The notes beneath the pieces were generated by a model. It did not search any database. It worked only from the letters and a program-made list of their open reading frames with translations, and had not been told where the DNA came from. A DNA stretch of 64,000 bases from Porodaedalea pini (taxonomy: Eukaryota; Basidiomycota; Agaricomycetes; Hymenochaetales; Hymenochaetaceae): contig NBAY01000115.1 in the NCBI GenBank assembly GCA_002794775.1, positions 21,313 through 85,312 of the forward strand. The letters run 5' to 3'. A program made the translations under genes and the position numbers. Positions 47,307 to 59,900 of the stretch are shown one piece after another; the first letter of the stretch is position 1; each line of letters begins with the position of its first letter.

Positions 47307-49148
47307 ATGGCATGGGTAAAGCTGGGCGCGATGCTCGGCGTCTTCGCCCTTTCGCTCATCGGTACGTACGCGTAGCTCATGTATGTACACGAGCAACGCT
47401 AATAATGCGGAAAAAAAAATTACAGCATCCACGTTCCCGACGCTCTCCAATCGACTCTCTTTCCTCAGTGTTCCGCACACCCTGTTCTTCGTCCTAAAAC
47501 ATTTCGGCACGGGCGCGTTCTTTTCTCTCTGACGTTGGCGCTTAGAATTTGATCTGGAAAGTTTCGCAGGTGTGATCCTGTCGACCGCCTTCGTGCACCT
47601 TCTCCAGGACGCGTTCAAGATCCTCCTTGGTCTTCCTGACGGCAACCCCATTCGACAATGGGTCGGTTTGATCGTGTGCGTGGCAAACTATCTTCACCTT
47701 GTTTCTGACGTATAATTGACTTGGGTTCTGAATCTGATATGTAGGCTTACCGCTCTACTCGTCATCTTCCTCATTGAGTGTACGTCATTCTGTCTTTTTT
47801 GCTTGAATTGAAGGCTAAGCTTACGGGTCAATGCAGATGTATCCATGGCCTACGTCGAGAGGCTCGAAGAAAAAGTGAAGAGAATTCACGAAGAGGAGGA
47901 CTACCACCAACACCAACGTTGTAGTTCCGATGCGCTAGACTCTGAAGTGGATGAAGTCACTCCGAAGCCGAGTACGAACATGAATGGCACCATTCTACCT
48001 CCGCTTGTCGAAGACGACGATTCTGCTGTTCCGTACAAAACAAACTCTCATCCAGGAGTTATGGAACCCATAACTGAACGCACTACCCTCCTGCGTGCCG
48101 CCTCTACGCCCTCCGGTACCAATCCGCCACACCACCCATCCATTAAACACCGCCACTACTCAACGGACTGCATAAGGTCCAAAGATGGACCTTCTGGCAA
48201 CAACCAGTTTGCGTTCTTGCAGCGGAAAATGCACCATCACCGCGAGGAGCCGTATACGAGCAATGGGCGCTGCGGGTTGGGCTCAGGTGCAGACTTACGA
48301 GGCGATGACGTTGAGAATGGGAATGCAGATGAGGTCCACGACAGCGCGTCTGTGAGCCGGAAGCATGCCATTGTCAATACACTCGTATGTCTCTCGTACT
48401 CTTTTCGTGTGTCTGTACAACGGAGCACAATTGATGAACACAACCTCACATACACTCAGGTACTCCAAGCTGGTATCATGATACATTCGCTTGTCATCGG
48501 CCTTACGCTTTCGATTAAATCCGGGCCCGAGTTCAGTACGTGCTTCTTCGTTGCTTCTTCATCCTCACATTCCTCACACCGCTCTGTTCCTCTTCGTTCT
48601 TGTATTTGCGGAACAGCATCGCTTGTCATTGCAATTCTTTTCCACCAGCTTTTCGAAGGACTTTCGCTTGGAGTGCGACTCGCCGGACTCGGCGCCTCCT
48701 CGCAAAGGGGCAGCACCTTGTCAATACCACTCGTACTCGCTGCCATCTTCGCCGCGGCAGTCCCTGCAGGATGTCTCATTGGGAGTCTTACGCTCGGCGC
48801 CGGATCTGGCTCTCCAGATTCAACTCTTCCTTTAGCACAAGGTCTTACGTCTGCGCTCTCGGCCGGGACGCTCATCTATGCGAGTGGCGTCGAGCTCCTC
48901 GCGGGAGATTTTCTCCATTCATCATTACGACAGTCGAGTATCGGAAGGCAGGCGCTCGCGCTGGCGAGTCTGTTTGCCGGAGTAGCTGGAATGGCTGCGC
49001 TTGCGTGAGTTTCGAAGCATATTGCCACGCATCTGCATTGATACTGACTACGAATGGTTCTGTGTACTAATTTATAGCGCGTAAGTCGTATGTCTTACTC
49101 ATGCTATTCACACCACCTAACCTCCGCTTTTGTTTCAGATTTGATTAA
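47307..49148 (+). CDS. ZIP-family zinc/iron transporter
   Basis: Exons are 47307-47361, 47426-47512, 47570-47675, 47745-47779, 47837-48384, 48460-48535, 48617-49004 and 49139-49148, giving 434 residues. TM1 is in MAWVKLGAMLGVFALSLIA; KHFGTGVILSTAFVHLLQDA is the classic fungal ZRT-type second segment. A long cytosolic loop rich in His and acidic residues follows, then AGIMIHSLVIGLTLS (TM4) and AILFHQLFEGLSLGVRLA (TM5), which carry the metal-binding His and Glu. It imports Zn2+ (or Fe2+) across the plasma or an internal membrane. Intron 2 (47513-47569) starts with GC. The 3' end is uncertain because 49078-49080 could be a 3-nt microexon between two short introns. Confidence 0.92.
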
Positions 49149-49725
49149 ACGAGTTACTCTATCGAGTATCCGCAACCAAAACGCAACACACTTTTTTGTT
49201 AATTATATTCAGATCTTCTTGCACCTCTCAAGCATTCTACCGCATCTTTACGACCTTGGGCCCTTCATGTAGCTTAACTTAGAGCATATTGTATCTAAAG
49301 CCAAACCGTTTCTAAACAATCTAGCTGATCTTTTGGATGAGGTCAAACTCCCGTTCGACGAAAGGAACACTATGTTGAATGCAGTATGATAAGTATCTGT
49401 CACACGACGGGTCGCCCATTGTAAAAGCTTGAAGCAAGACCTTGTAAAATTAGCGGGATTTTCGTTCGGATTCATGAGTTGAGACATGATAATGTGCACG
49501 CGTTGTCGCCGCAAGCATGCATATGGCCTCGACGTGACACCATAGGATTCATCAAGCATTCTGTTGGCTCTAAAGCCCTTTCTGTGTGCATCCATAGCAA
49601 AGTCATGCTCTGCTATGTTCAAGTAAGACGGGCGGCTGCTGCAATTACAATGGCATAAAAGTACATGTGCAGTGAACAATACAGAATACAGGTGCTACAG
49701 TCTACAGAGAAAGAACAAAAGCCAT
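49149..49725. other. Convergent intergenic gap
   Basis: No gene. The minus-strand open frame at 49248-49679 has no motif and lies between two gene ends. Confidence 0.5.
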
Positions 49726-50385
49726 TCACCACTCCCTCCCTATATGATTTGCAAGCGCGCGCATCTTGTCATCAACAGCTCCCTGAACGGGGATATCGTA
49801 AAACCCAAGCAGGTCATCCAGGAGTGGTCCTGCATAATATTCAGACTTGATTAAATCACGTATATATAGCAAACATTAGTGGCGGGCTTACCGGTAAGCG
49901 AACCAATTGCTGTATGGTTCACCGGGAAGTTCGGTGGGATGTTTGCTGACTGGTTTGGCAGAGGCTGCAACGGCTGTGTGATGTTGCATGCTCGATTGTG
50001 AGACTTGATGTCCATGACTTTGATTCTGCAGGTGCTAATGAGTACTCAGAACATGAATGCAGGTAACAACTCACTTGTAATCGATCATATCAAAGCGCGA
50101 ATTCATGTGCTGCTGCATGTCGGCTATATTCTGCTGCATGTCGGCCATAGTCTGCTGCATATCGGCCATAGTCTGCTGCATGTCGGAAATCTGGACTTGT
50201 ATTGTTTGCTGTGGTTGCTGTCCGACAGCCGCAACGTTGCTGGCCTGCTGAACGGTCGACTGTAGCTGCGCCAGGACTCGGGGCAGCTGGACAGTGAAGG
50301 TGTCCAGGGCGACAGTTAGGATCTGGTTTGCATTATTCAGAGCAGCGTAGTCGGCAGATGGCAGGAGTTGACCCTGTTGAGCCAT
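49726..50385 (-). CDS. Small coiled-coil protein of unknown function
   Basis: Exons are 50385-50075, 50025-49892 and 49829-49726, 182 residues; all joins keep frame. The N-terminal half is a hydrophobic helix-former, followed by a heptad repeat DMQQTMA occurring four times with variations, which predicts a coiled coil. The C-terminal part has FPVNHTAIGSLTGPLLDDLL and YDIPVQGAVDDKMRALANHI. I recall this arrangement from unnamed proteins of agaricomycetes but know no function. An upstream in-frame ATG at 50505 would add 40 residues; the chosen start fits the helical part better. A homo-oligomer is the likely consequence. Confidence 0.72.
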
Positions 50386-50621
50386 GCTGTGGACGTTGAT
50401 AATGAACTCTTTTGACTCGGATGTCAGTGGCACGCAGCTTGAGACTAATCCAGCACGTGACGTAGCATGTGATCTTATTTTCACGGCGATATTAATGCTC
50501 GGCATTAGCTCCCTGACTCCGTCTTTGCTTGATCTCGGATAGAAGAGCTTAGTTCCATTTCACTAGTTAGATTTGCTTTCAGGGTGTCTGGTTCAGTAAG
50601 GTAGAGTGCACAATTCACCCG
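50386..50621. other. Divergent promoter region
   Basis: Short spacer between the coiled-coil gene and the unrecognised gene to its right. No motif stands out. Confidence 0.4.
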
Positions 50622-52610
50622 TTGGCTCCAAAGCCCGCTCACTGCATAACAACACAACAAGCAAGCTCCGCTCGCGCCCTCTCGTCGGCAAGCAGGCCTT
50701 GTCGACGCCGACGCGCCCCCTCCTTTCTTCATTGCTGGTCAGTGCCACCCGACGACGCACCCCGTCCCACGGCGGCGTCATTCTTCTCGCTCTACGAACC
50801 TACTGGTATACTGAAAGGTCGTGCCGCCTTGAATGCAGTACGTATCCGTTACTTTGCGTGCCACTCCAGCTCATCGTCTGTCTCTTACAGGGAGTGCCTT
50901 CGGTGGCAAGCACCTCCACCCTGGAGGACGATATTAGGAACTCGAGGATATTGTCATCGCTTGCCGAGACGACTGACAGTCGCTCGCTCGATGCATCATA
51001 CTTCGACGTCGTGCGTATACTCAGCATCTCCAAGACATCATGGGAGGCTGACATGTAAGCAGACGTATGGGAATTCCAGTCTCAATTCCTCCCAAGGGCC
51101 GGAGGACCATTATGTCACTGTGTGCACATATTCTGTATGTACTCTCGCTCTACCACAGGTGTCACCCGTACTTATTCCTTGCACTCTGAAGGTTACACAC
51201 GGAGCTATACCGGGGCCTGAAGAAGCGGACGATGTGAGTACACTATATCGTACAATCATAATAACATATTCACACTAAGGCTGATACTGTAACTTAGCTT
51301 CCCGACTTCGAGCCTGATTCTCCTGAACCCGGCAACGCCAGCTTAACGTTCGACGCTGGTGTCAACGCCGCAATTGTGGACGGCTTCGCCGACGTGAAGC
51401 CCGTCCTCGAGTTTGGTGAGGTCGCTCCTCCAATTATCCAGCTCCTTTCCGTTTTTGATGCCGACGTGTGTTCGGACGCCGATGGTGATTCCGACTCTGA
51501 CTTGCAAGACGGTGCATCACTTTCAGCCAACGCTTGCCAGAATGAAAGCGTGTCGGCACACAAGGCTGCCTCCTTCCTTGACAATGTTATATTTACCTTC
51601 GAGGAGTCAGGGCTGCTCCTGCCGTCACTCATCCTGCTCTCGCCGCAACCGACGCCACAGTCCTTCGCTGGACCCCACCAGCCACCGCCTGCTATGGCCG
51701 ACTACCAATACACTGTCTTTGGTGCACCCGCACCATTAGGCACGCACTCGTACATGGACCTGGCCATGGACGACGGAGTTGTCCATCCGGACTCCTTTGT
51801 TGGGTATCCTGCCCCCAACGTCGCGCCGACACAGCAATGTTTCCCTGGACATCAGCCGCTGACAGTAACGACGGCTACCTACCAGGACACTGATTCTTGC
51901 TCACCCACGCCCCGAATCATGATATCCGACATGGACCTGGCCGTGGGCGATGGGGCTACGTATCCTGTCGCCTTCGTCGCTTTTCCCACATCGACCACCG
52001 TTCTTCTCGACTCCTTTCTAACTACCGCCCACACGGCTACACGGAGGACGTTGAACCCATTCCTCACATACCATGGAACACTGCCGTTCCGACGTCGCTC
52101 TGGACGATTCGCGAGAGTGTTCAGGTACCCGAGAATGACAACGACCTCTTCGGACTCCGCTGCGTGAGCTACGGCGACATTGAACTATGCGAAGATGATG
52201 ACATCAGGATGACTGAAGACCCCGATGTCGATCTCTTGACAAGCCTTTTTTCTTCAGTGCTTCGTCTGGATGTTGACTTCTGTACCGAGTGCTCAGCTCC
52301 GCAAGATCCTTTCTGCCCATGCCGTCTCAATACTGCCGCAGACTGTATTTATTGCTTAGCACCTCCAATTCCTTCCTGCCTATGCCTTCAACCGAGGGCA
52401 CACTTTCTTCCAGCATCGGTCCCTTTGTTGGTTCCGCCGTATCCTCGAGTGTTACGGAAGATCTGGCATCCTCCGCTACCGCTGCTGATGGACGTCGATG
52501 AGGGCCTCTCGCTGGCCGAGCACTCGTCGCCGGAACTGTCTATACGTAACGCGGGCATTACGTTGGAGGGGAGGCGAACGGGAAACCGAAGAAGGAAATG
52601 GAGAATCTGA
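50622..52610 (+). CDS. Unrecognised multi-exon gene with one frame break
   Basis: Exons (start unresolved)-50837, 50891-51010, 51159-51233 and 51298-52610 join in phase 0 with GT-AG introns. The text includes STSTLEDDIRNSRILSSLAE, LPDFEPDSPEPGNASL and two imperfect repeats (MDLAMDDGVVHPDSFVGYP and MDLAVGDGATYPVAFVAFP), Pro/acidic-rich overall. Near 52010-52040 the sensible reading moves to another frame (NYRPHGYTEDVEP onward), continuing to a stop at 52608-52610 with a Cys-rich tail. No ATG precedes exon 1 in frame, so a first exon is missing or different. It could be a nuclear or regulatory low-complexity protein; I recognise no domain. It is either a pseudogene or carries a sequencing error. 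Confidence 0.5.
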
Positions 52611-54381
52611 AGAGCTTGTTAGGACAGATGGACGACCGCGCGGGCGCGGACGTCCTGAATCTCGAATGACTCTTAGCTACGTCTGTAATCTGTGATGCTT
52701 TGTCTTCCCTAGCTTCTGCACTGCGTCCTTGGTTCTTGGATCCCCTAGGACTGTGTTTCTTGTTTATGCGACTCCGTTATACACACATTTCTTTTTTTCC
52801 GTTTAGCTATTTGTCTACTTTCTTGCGACTCGATACTCGAACGTGTTATATGCACCCTTTGATTACGGATGATGATTTCTTAATTTATTGAAGATAATTA
52901 TCTCTCTGAGGTTGAGTACTTCTGTGTGTGATGTGCGACCGCTAACAACATGTACTTCTCAAACTTGCAACTCTGACGTTACAATTTGGCTCTAGATCTG
53001 ATACTGAAGGGCTTATAATGATCTATGCTATTACACAAAGAAATAATTCGGCCTGTGAGTGTACGTGATTGTCTGTTTCGCGCCTCCTCGTGATCATCCT
53101 GCTTGTACAGCACTGCAACCTGACTCTACCCCAGCACTCAATATTACCAGATATCAGAACCGCTTTCAGCAATATTCAATATCTATGACATCAAGGGACA
53201 TGCAAGGTTTATATTTCTTGACTCTATGCGTCAACTTGAATAATATCATATTGTCTAGCGTATGTTTCCGCTTAACCTCGAGCTTTTCCAACCGATGCAG
53301 TCATCATATTTTGGCAGTGCCCATGCTGGGAGTGAAGAGGCTGTCGGTGCTACGTGTACCGGTGCTCAAACATTGCTCCTTACACAGCATCTACTCATTG
53401 CGTGTCTTCTCGCGCAACCCCACGATTGAATTGGATAGGGTTCACTTGTCCACGAAGTCGATTCGCTTGACGTTTTAATGGATCGAGTGGTTGGCAGTAG
53501 TTTTAGTATGCTAAACTCCAGTCCTAATCAAACGATTGCTCAATCATAATGCTATGCAGACAAAGCAGACATTACTATAAGTTCCAGGTGCTAAATTGGT
53601 CGAATATCCATCCGGATGAGTGGGTGTACCCGAACCCAAGCGCTCACAGTAACGCTCAGACTGTATCGCATAGAATTATCAGGCGGAGATCGATAGCAAG
53701 CTGAGCAAGTAACACATGCAGAGCTGCATACTTCAATTATCGCAACCTCGAATAGTGGTTCCGACTTTCTCTTTGACAGAGGGCCACCGGCACGATGAGA
53801 TACATACATTGGATAGTCTGCCAATAGCCCTTCAGTCATTCAGCGGGCTGCTGATTGGTCTCAGCAGAAAGCAGGGAGTAGATCAAATGTAGACTCAGAT
53901 GATTGTATGCGGATCAGCTGGAAAAGATAAATGTGCTTTCTTTTCTTAATGTCTTTCGTCAGCCCTATCTTTTCTTTTGTGTCTTTACATTCTATGCATT
54001 GTTTTCTTTCTTTCTCCTAAAGCGTTGTTCGTTGGGTAATTGTGTAGCGATCGTTTGGGATCTTCTTTGTTTTCTTCATGTCGCGCTTCTGCAGTATGCG
54101 TACGTAGCTTACTGTACATGTGCTGCGACTCGTGGCAAACCAACTGATTCATCGTACGCGTAAAATCGACCGCATTAATATTGTCGTTGGCATGTTTCAC
54201 AAGCTTGAGATTAGATTAGGTTGCAGAAGGTGCATGCATACGTCATTCGCCGATCTCACTGTATGCACATCTTGCGTCATCGTTCAGACGCATATCAACT
54301 TCAACTTTCAACCCTCCCACCAACCAGAAACTGCGACTTTTTTTTCTTACCAGCAAACTCCGCTACCGGACTAGAATTATA
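52611..54381. other. Intergenic, about 1.8 kb
   Basis: No supported gene. Open frames around 53059-53478 and 53591-53839 lack motifs and splice logic. Confidence 0.5.
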
Positions 54382-55263
54382 ATGGACGATCCACGAAGTG
54401 AAATAGTCGCAAGCGTCAAGGCGCTCACGCTTGCGCCGACGCCCGCCAGTCAACGCTCTGCCGTCTACAGATACTTCGCCCCGGGCGCGGGCTTTTTGCA
54501 CCCTCTGTGCACAGTCCTTCCTGGGCCGGGAAGCAGGGACGAAATTGCTGGGATTTACGAGTACGTTTTTAATCCGCTTCCCTGTGTGATTTTGAAGAAT
54601 ATTCTGAGTTTTTTTTTTTTCGGCTTCGCTGCAGGTGGTATAGGGATATGAGTCCTGACATCAGCGCGGAAGTCGAGTCGTTCGGTAAGGAATACGAATA
54701 TCATTTCAGTTTCAGCTATAAGACGTACGTTGACGCGTTTTTTTTTTTTTTTTCATGGCAGTGTATGATGAGGCGCAGAACGTAGTCTACCTCAATGTTG
54801 TCCAGACCTTCCACATCTTTCTGAGTCCCTTCAAGTCCAGACCTGCACGGCCAGTCTATTCCTGCTCCTAGAGGACCGAATATGTTTTACTAAATGATAC
54901 CGAACAGACTTCTCATTAAAGTGACTCTACAGAAGAACGAGGAAGATGGGAAGTACTATATTGTACAGCAGGAGGATTACTACCAACCAGAGGTAACTTT
55001 CTTTTTTTTTTTAGCTCTCTTCGTCCTAGTGAGTTTTAGACATAAGATAATCTAACCTTTGTTATCCTCCCCAGGACATTCTACGCCTCATCCTCCCGTT
55101 CCTCGCTCCGCCGCTAGTCTTAGTAAAGCGACTCGCGGGACGCATCTGCGGCGTGAATGCGGCGGCGTTTGCCACGGCGCGGGATATCGCACATCGAGGG
55201 ATGGCGCTCGTCGGATTGAACACGCGCGAAGCTCGAATCACCGATCATGTGCATGAAGAATGA
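54382..55263 (+). CDS. SigF-like NTF2-like domain protein
   Basis: Exons are 54382-54560, 54635-54684, 54762-54849, 54908-54992 and 55075-55263; 196 residues. MDDPRSEIVASVKALT, YRYFAPGAGFLHPLCTV, EIAGIYEWYRDMSP, VYDEAQNVVYLNVVQTFHI and YYIVQQEDYYQPED match the fungal NTF2-like family described as SigF-like. The cone-shaped NTF2 fold usually binds a small ligand or peptide; the substrate is unknown. Intron 3 (54850-54907) starts with GC in all readings that keep the RLLIKVTLQ continuation in frame. The last exon is a hydrophobic helix (LILPFLAPPLVLVKRL), possibly a membrane-associated tail. Confidence 0.85.
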
Positions 55264-56446
55264 AATGAATCGTAGACCGATTCTGCACTGTACTATAGCA
55301 CGAAAGTCGTTTATCGGTAATATAGCATAGACTTCTGGCTGCGTTGTGGATCCCCTCATTTGTTTCGCCACCAGTGCTAGTGCGCCGGGGCTATTGGATA
55401 TGCAAAGAAGGACTTCAAAATGTATAATGTGGAGTCTTTGTGGTTTAGAAGAAAGTAACTGTATCTTCGTTTTTCGAATCTTTGCCGGGAGCGTTGCGGT
55501 CCCTCGCGGCTCCAGCACCGACACAGGTTCCGGCTATTCGTCAGATCCCATTCATTCAATGATTTCTAGGTTTCCAGCCCGCGGTCTTCGTGTAGCTTCC
55601 TGCCCGTAAATTAAGCCTAAGCGCACAATTTCGAAGCTAGAACGTGGAGGGGCCTTCATCTAATTGCGCGAACTGCCGTTCACCAACGTGGAACGTGCTA
55701 TGAGAATGAGAAGAAGCCCAGGGTCGGTTTTTTCTGCCATGCTGTCCTGAACTTGAAGGGAGGGAGAGAAAACGGATTAGCTGAAAAAAAGAATATACGG
55801 GCATGTGAATATTTTTCTCCCAAGTAGGAAATGGACGCTGATCAAACGAAAACCTCCGGACATCAGGAAACGGCTCGCCCATTCCAGCCCGGATATGATG
55901 TTGTGAGGACGTGCAGTAGATATGACGACTCGTTGTGGTGGCGAAACGCGGATCGAGAACGCCAAAGGGATGGGGACGACATATATGAGAGCTGCGAAGG
56001 AATGAAATGGCTAAACTTCGCGCTGTTGTTGGCACTCACCCTCCTTTCTCCCGTCGCTCTTTTCAAGTTCTATCCATATTCGCCGCGGTGCCCGGCTGTT
56101 ACATAAGCCTCGTCGAACCGAGTCGTAAATTACACCTACCGAATTGTCTCGTCGGCATTATTTTTCTTTGTCTGTGAGTGAGACCCGTTTCATCTGGATG
56201 AATTTCCCCTTGTTTTTTCTTGTCTTTTCTTCTGCACTTTTGTTTCGGGATAAAGGCCGAGCGTGCGAGAGGATTGAATTAGCGCTTGGACGCTGTTGGC
56301 TGGCGGACAGGGCCGTGATGGTTCTGTTCATATGGAAAATTGGAATTTTCTATTGATTTCTCGCGTCGCTGTCGAGTTGTGCGGCAGAGGATGGTTCGTT
56401 TCTTCCACCCTCGCTCTCACCGCCCCCATCCTCCTGAAAGCTAAAG

Positions 56447-56509
56447 ACACGAGGCAGACGCGTGTTCGCAGCTACATCAGTCACTGGGAGGACACGAGGC
56501 AGACGCGTT
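56447..56509. repeat. Direct repeat, GACACGAGGCAGACGCGT
   Basis: The 18-bp unit occurs at about 56447 and again at about 56491, separated by about 25 bp. Confidence 0.7.
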
Positions 56510-56632
56510 GAGTCCGCGCGAACGTCGTCCCGTGTTTGAATTCGGCCCAGGCTGCTCCTCTCGCACCGTGCGTCTCTCATCTTCGTTATCTATAGCTCAC
56601 GGGCACGCGACAAAGTCCATCCTGACGCTGAT

Positions 56633-56731
56633 GCCTTGCCTTGCCTTGCCTTAAGGTCCGCAGTCACCAGCAGTCCCTGCTTCCCGTCTGTCTGCGACTG
56701 CGACTGCGACTGCGACTGCGAGCTGCGCTCT
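56633..56731. repeat. Microsatellites upstream of the membrane protein gene
   Basis: A short CCTTG tandem (about 56634-56652) and a CTGCGA hexamer repeated about five times (about 56694-56727). Confidence 0.75.
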
Positions 56732-56892
56732 GCCTATCGCTATTTGCTCTGCGTTTGACTTACGCATCTAACGATATTCAGCACTGACTGTCACGCGTTT
56801 ATAACGTCCTGTTCAGGATCTATTAATTCCAGGCGTCGCTCCCGTTCGCGTCTAATAATCAACAAAAACTCAATTCAAAACAAGAAAAAAAC

Positions 56893-56899
56893 TATAAAA
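56893..56899 (+). promoter_or_regulatory. TATA box of the large membrane protein gene
   Basis: TATAAAA about 50 bp before the start codon, after an A-rich run. Confidence 0.55.
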
Positions 56900-56943
56900 C
56901 CTCCAGATTAACCTTGTGTCTGTTGACTATTGCATGATAAGCG

Positions 56944-59900
56944 ATGTTTCGCAAAGCACGCACCTCGTCTACTCCGACGTCTCCAACGTCCCCGAGCTCG
57001 GGTCACGAAGTTGATAGGAATACTCCCGCTCAAGATGAGATTTCCGACGATTATGAGGTGGTGCAGACCCCGTCCGGCTCGAACCCAAACTCAATCCCAT
57101 CGTCAGAGGGCCATGCTCGTCCTGCTCGTTTCGAGTCAAGGAGACATCGATCACACCCGAGTTCTCCGACGCCGGGCGTGACTCCGCCCCCACACATCCG
57201 CCAGGCAACGTCGCGCGATGACTGGTATCCGTCTTGGCTCCCGCGACGCCCTCCTCCGCCTGCACCAGCTTCCACGGTCCCCTCTGAGAGGGGCCACGCC
57301 AACTCACCCATCCCGTTCATGTCTTCTCCATCGAACGCCGGGACGACCAGTGGCGGCCGTCCGATGGCTGGCGGTGCTCACAGGGTGACACCCAGCTATG
57401 ACACTGGATACACGGGGTATACAGGCGAGAGTGGAGAGTACGTCGACATCGGTGAGTACCACGGAGAGAGTGAGGGCACCGAGGAGCGTGTCGGAGTTGG
57501 CCGGCGCCAGACGCCCCGATCCGTGCGCATCATCTCTGAGGCACCCGCAGCAGCAGCCTCCTCACGCCGACAGACATCTTCTCGGCACTCACGTCGCCCA
57601 TCCAGCGGCGTCCCGCAGGTGCGCTCTCGCAAAGAAGGTCGTGTGGGTCACGTGCACGGCTCGGGCCCGAGGCCTTGGTGGCGAGGCACGGTGTCGACGC
57701 CGCTCAGCCCTACGGTCGTTTCGCCCTCGCCGTTCCCTGGTGGATTTGCACCCGTCGCTACCGATGCTCCGCCGCCCTCTGCAGTCCCGCCGCATATGCG
57801 CGCGTACCTGCCTCACCCGGGTATGTCTGGCACACACGGATTCCCCGCGGCCGGTGTCGTGAACTTGCGCCCGCGCTTCCGCGCACCCGGCCTTGATTTG
57901 GGATTCTTGAGCACTCCGAGTGCGTGGATGAGGTTTAAATATATTTTATGGCCGATCTGGGTTTATGGACTCGTCGTGCTCCAGACGTTCTTCGATTTGA
58001 ACGCCGTATACTGTCTTGTTCAGTGCGTTCTTTCGCTCCCGACATGTTAATCTATCTCTGATTTTGTCTCTCTTGACAGGCTGGCTCTCCACCCTACTCC
58101 TTCATCCCCACCTTCGGCTACGTCCGGAGATACGAACCCGAGCTCGAGCAGGAACTGGGCTCTTGGCGCTGCGGCCTATGGGATCTGCTGGCTCTTTTGG
58201 GTAGTCGGCATCGTGCTGCTCTATGAGGTCGTCTACTGCTGGTGGCGACGCTGGCGAAGCAGTGAGTGTTCTCTTATTTTTCATCTTGAATCCACTTTTA
58301 TGTGGTACATCTAAGGTTTTATTTTTACCTTCCTGCCCGCGTGCTTTTCATATTCCTGTACAGCTAACTTTCATTCGTCGATCCTTTGCGAAGTACCGCA
58401 CGACCGCTTTTACTACCGAACGTGTTTCCTATGCTTCCGAGCCAATCCAATGGTACCTTTCAGATTGAGGGTAGACAGCTGATTTCCTCGTGCCTCCACA
58501 GAACGTCCTCTCATGGTCCCGCTCTATCTCTCTGCGCCAGCCTACAACATCGTGTGCATGACGTCCTTCGTCAACTTCTGTTTCTTCCATCACATCCGAT
58601 CTTCCGCGCGCCCGGCACTCCCCGTTCCACATTTCTTTCGGGCATGCGGCTCATCGTCGTCCGGGTCTAGTATTCCGTCCAGAGCGGTAACACCAAGCGC
58701 TTTGTCTGCTGCCACGGAGGCAAGGGAGTCTCAGCAGCGGGAGAGGGAGGTGTCGAGCCCTACCACTGCCGAAGGCAAGGAGAACATACCTATTATCCCT
58801 TCAACGTCGATGCGCAATCCAGTCATCCAATCGATGTCATCGCTATCCTCCTGGGGCGACTGGTTCGCCGAGACCTGCTTCTTCTATGGACAGAATCTTC
58901 CAACAGTCGCGCTTCTTCTCCCGCGCGCGGCTCTGTGCGTCGCGATACTCCTCGCATTTTCCTCCGCTCAGCCGGAGGACAAGGCTCTGGAAGCTTTAGG
59001 ACTCATGAAACGTGACCAGACGTTCTTCCGCGCGGACGGCTCACTGTCTGGGTACGCACGAGGCGTGCTGTTGGCGAACGTCGCATGGGCTGCTTGGCGA
59101 GTTCTGATCTTGTTGATCAGCTGGATCGGCTTGTGGTGGATGAGTGGCCAGATGTGCGCGGGTGCATGCGGTCCTCGCTTCAGGTGGGAGGAGCCAGAGG
59201 AGAAACCTGGCTACGGGAGAGGCGTGGATGAAGAGCAATTCGAAGAGGCGCAGGGTGTGTTGGCGACGTGGAGCTGGAGAGAGTGCACGCGTGCGCGCGT
59301 CTACGACGCGTACGACTTGTGTCTCTTCCTCCCACCGTCTTCTTCAAGGGCTGCGGAGAAAGGGCGGAACATATCTGCACAAAAGTCGGTCCAGAGGGTT
59401 GGGGGCGGTATGGACGAAGATGAGGAAGACGCGGTGCTAGATCGGGTGCTTGCAGCGGCTGGACTGCCGACGGTCCCTCCTCCCGCTCGACGAGGAGTGC
59501 TTCGCGGTGAGCTGTTCAATACACCACCGGAGATGCGAAGAGAGCTGTCGGAGGAAGGAGACGTACAGGAGATCATCATTAGTTCACCGAAGCCTGCTGT
59601 GAGGGAAGGATCGAGTAGATCAAGCAGAGAACGCTCACCAGCAAGCATGAAGCCCTATCCATTTACAACATATCCCGCTCGACAGGGTTCGCAAGACACT
59701 GGAACCCCGTCTCAGGAGAGGATCCCATTCCCACCGAGTCCGAGGACCAGCAAACACAGCGAAAGGGAGGGTACGGAACATGAGGCTGAAGAGGAGGAGG
59801 AAGAGGAGGACTATGATGGCGAAGAGGACTATGATGAGTTCGGTTTGGGTGTCGAGGAACCGTCTTCGTCTGGCCGCAACTCTGCATCGATGAGTAGTCT

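Larger units (their letters stand above)
55264..56943. other. Intergenic, promoter side of the large membrane protein
   Basis: No supported gene. The second half holds several short tandem repeats (listed separately) and a TATA box at 56893. Confidence 0.5.

Noticed and set aside
49248..49679. A 143-codon minus-strand open frame
   Set aside because: It sits between two gene 3' ends, has an amino-acid composition without pattern, and no homologous feature.
53059..53839. Candidate small genes at 53.1-53.8 kb
   Set aside because: Frames are unrelated to any motif and no consistent exon set can be built.
56633..56731. Short tandem repeats considered as a CRISPR-like array
   Set aside because: Units are contiguous microsatellites without spacers, and the genome is eukaryotic.
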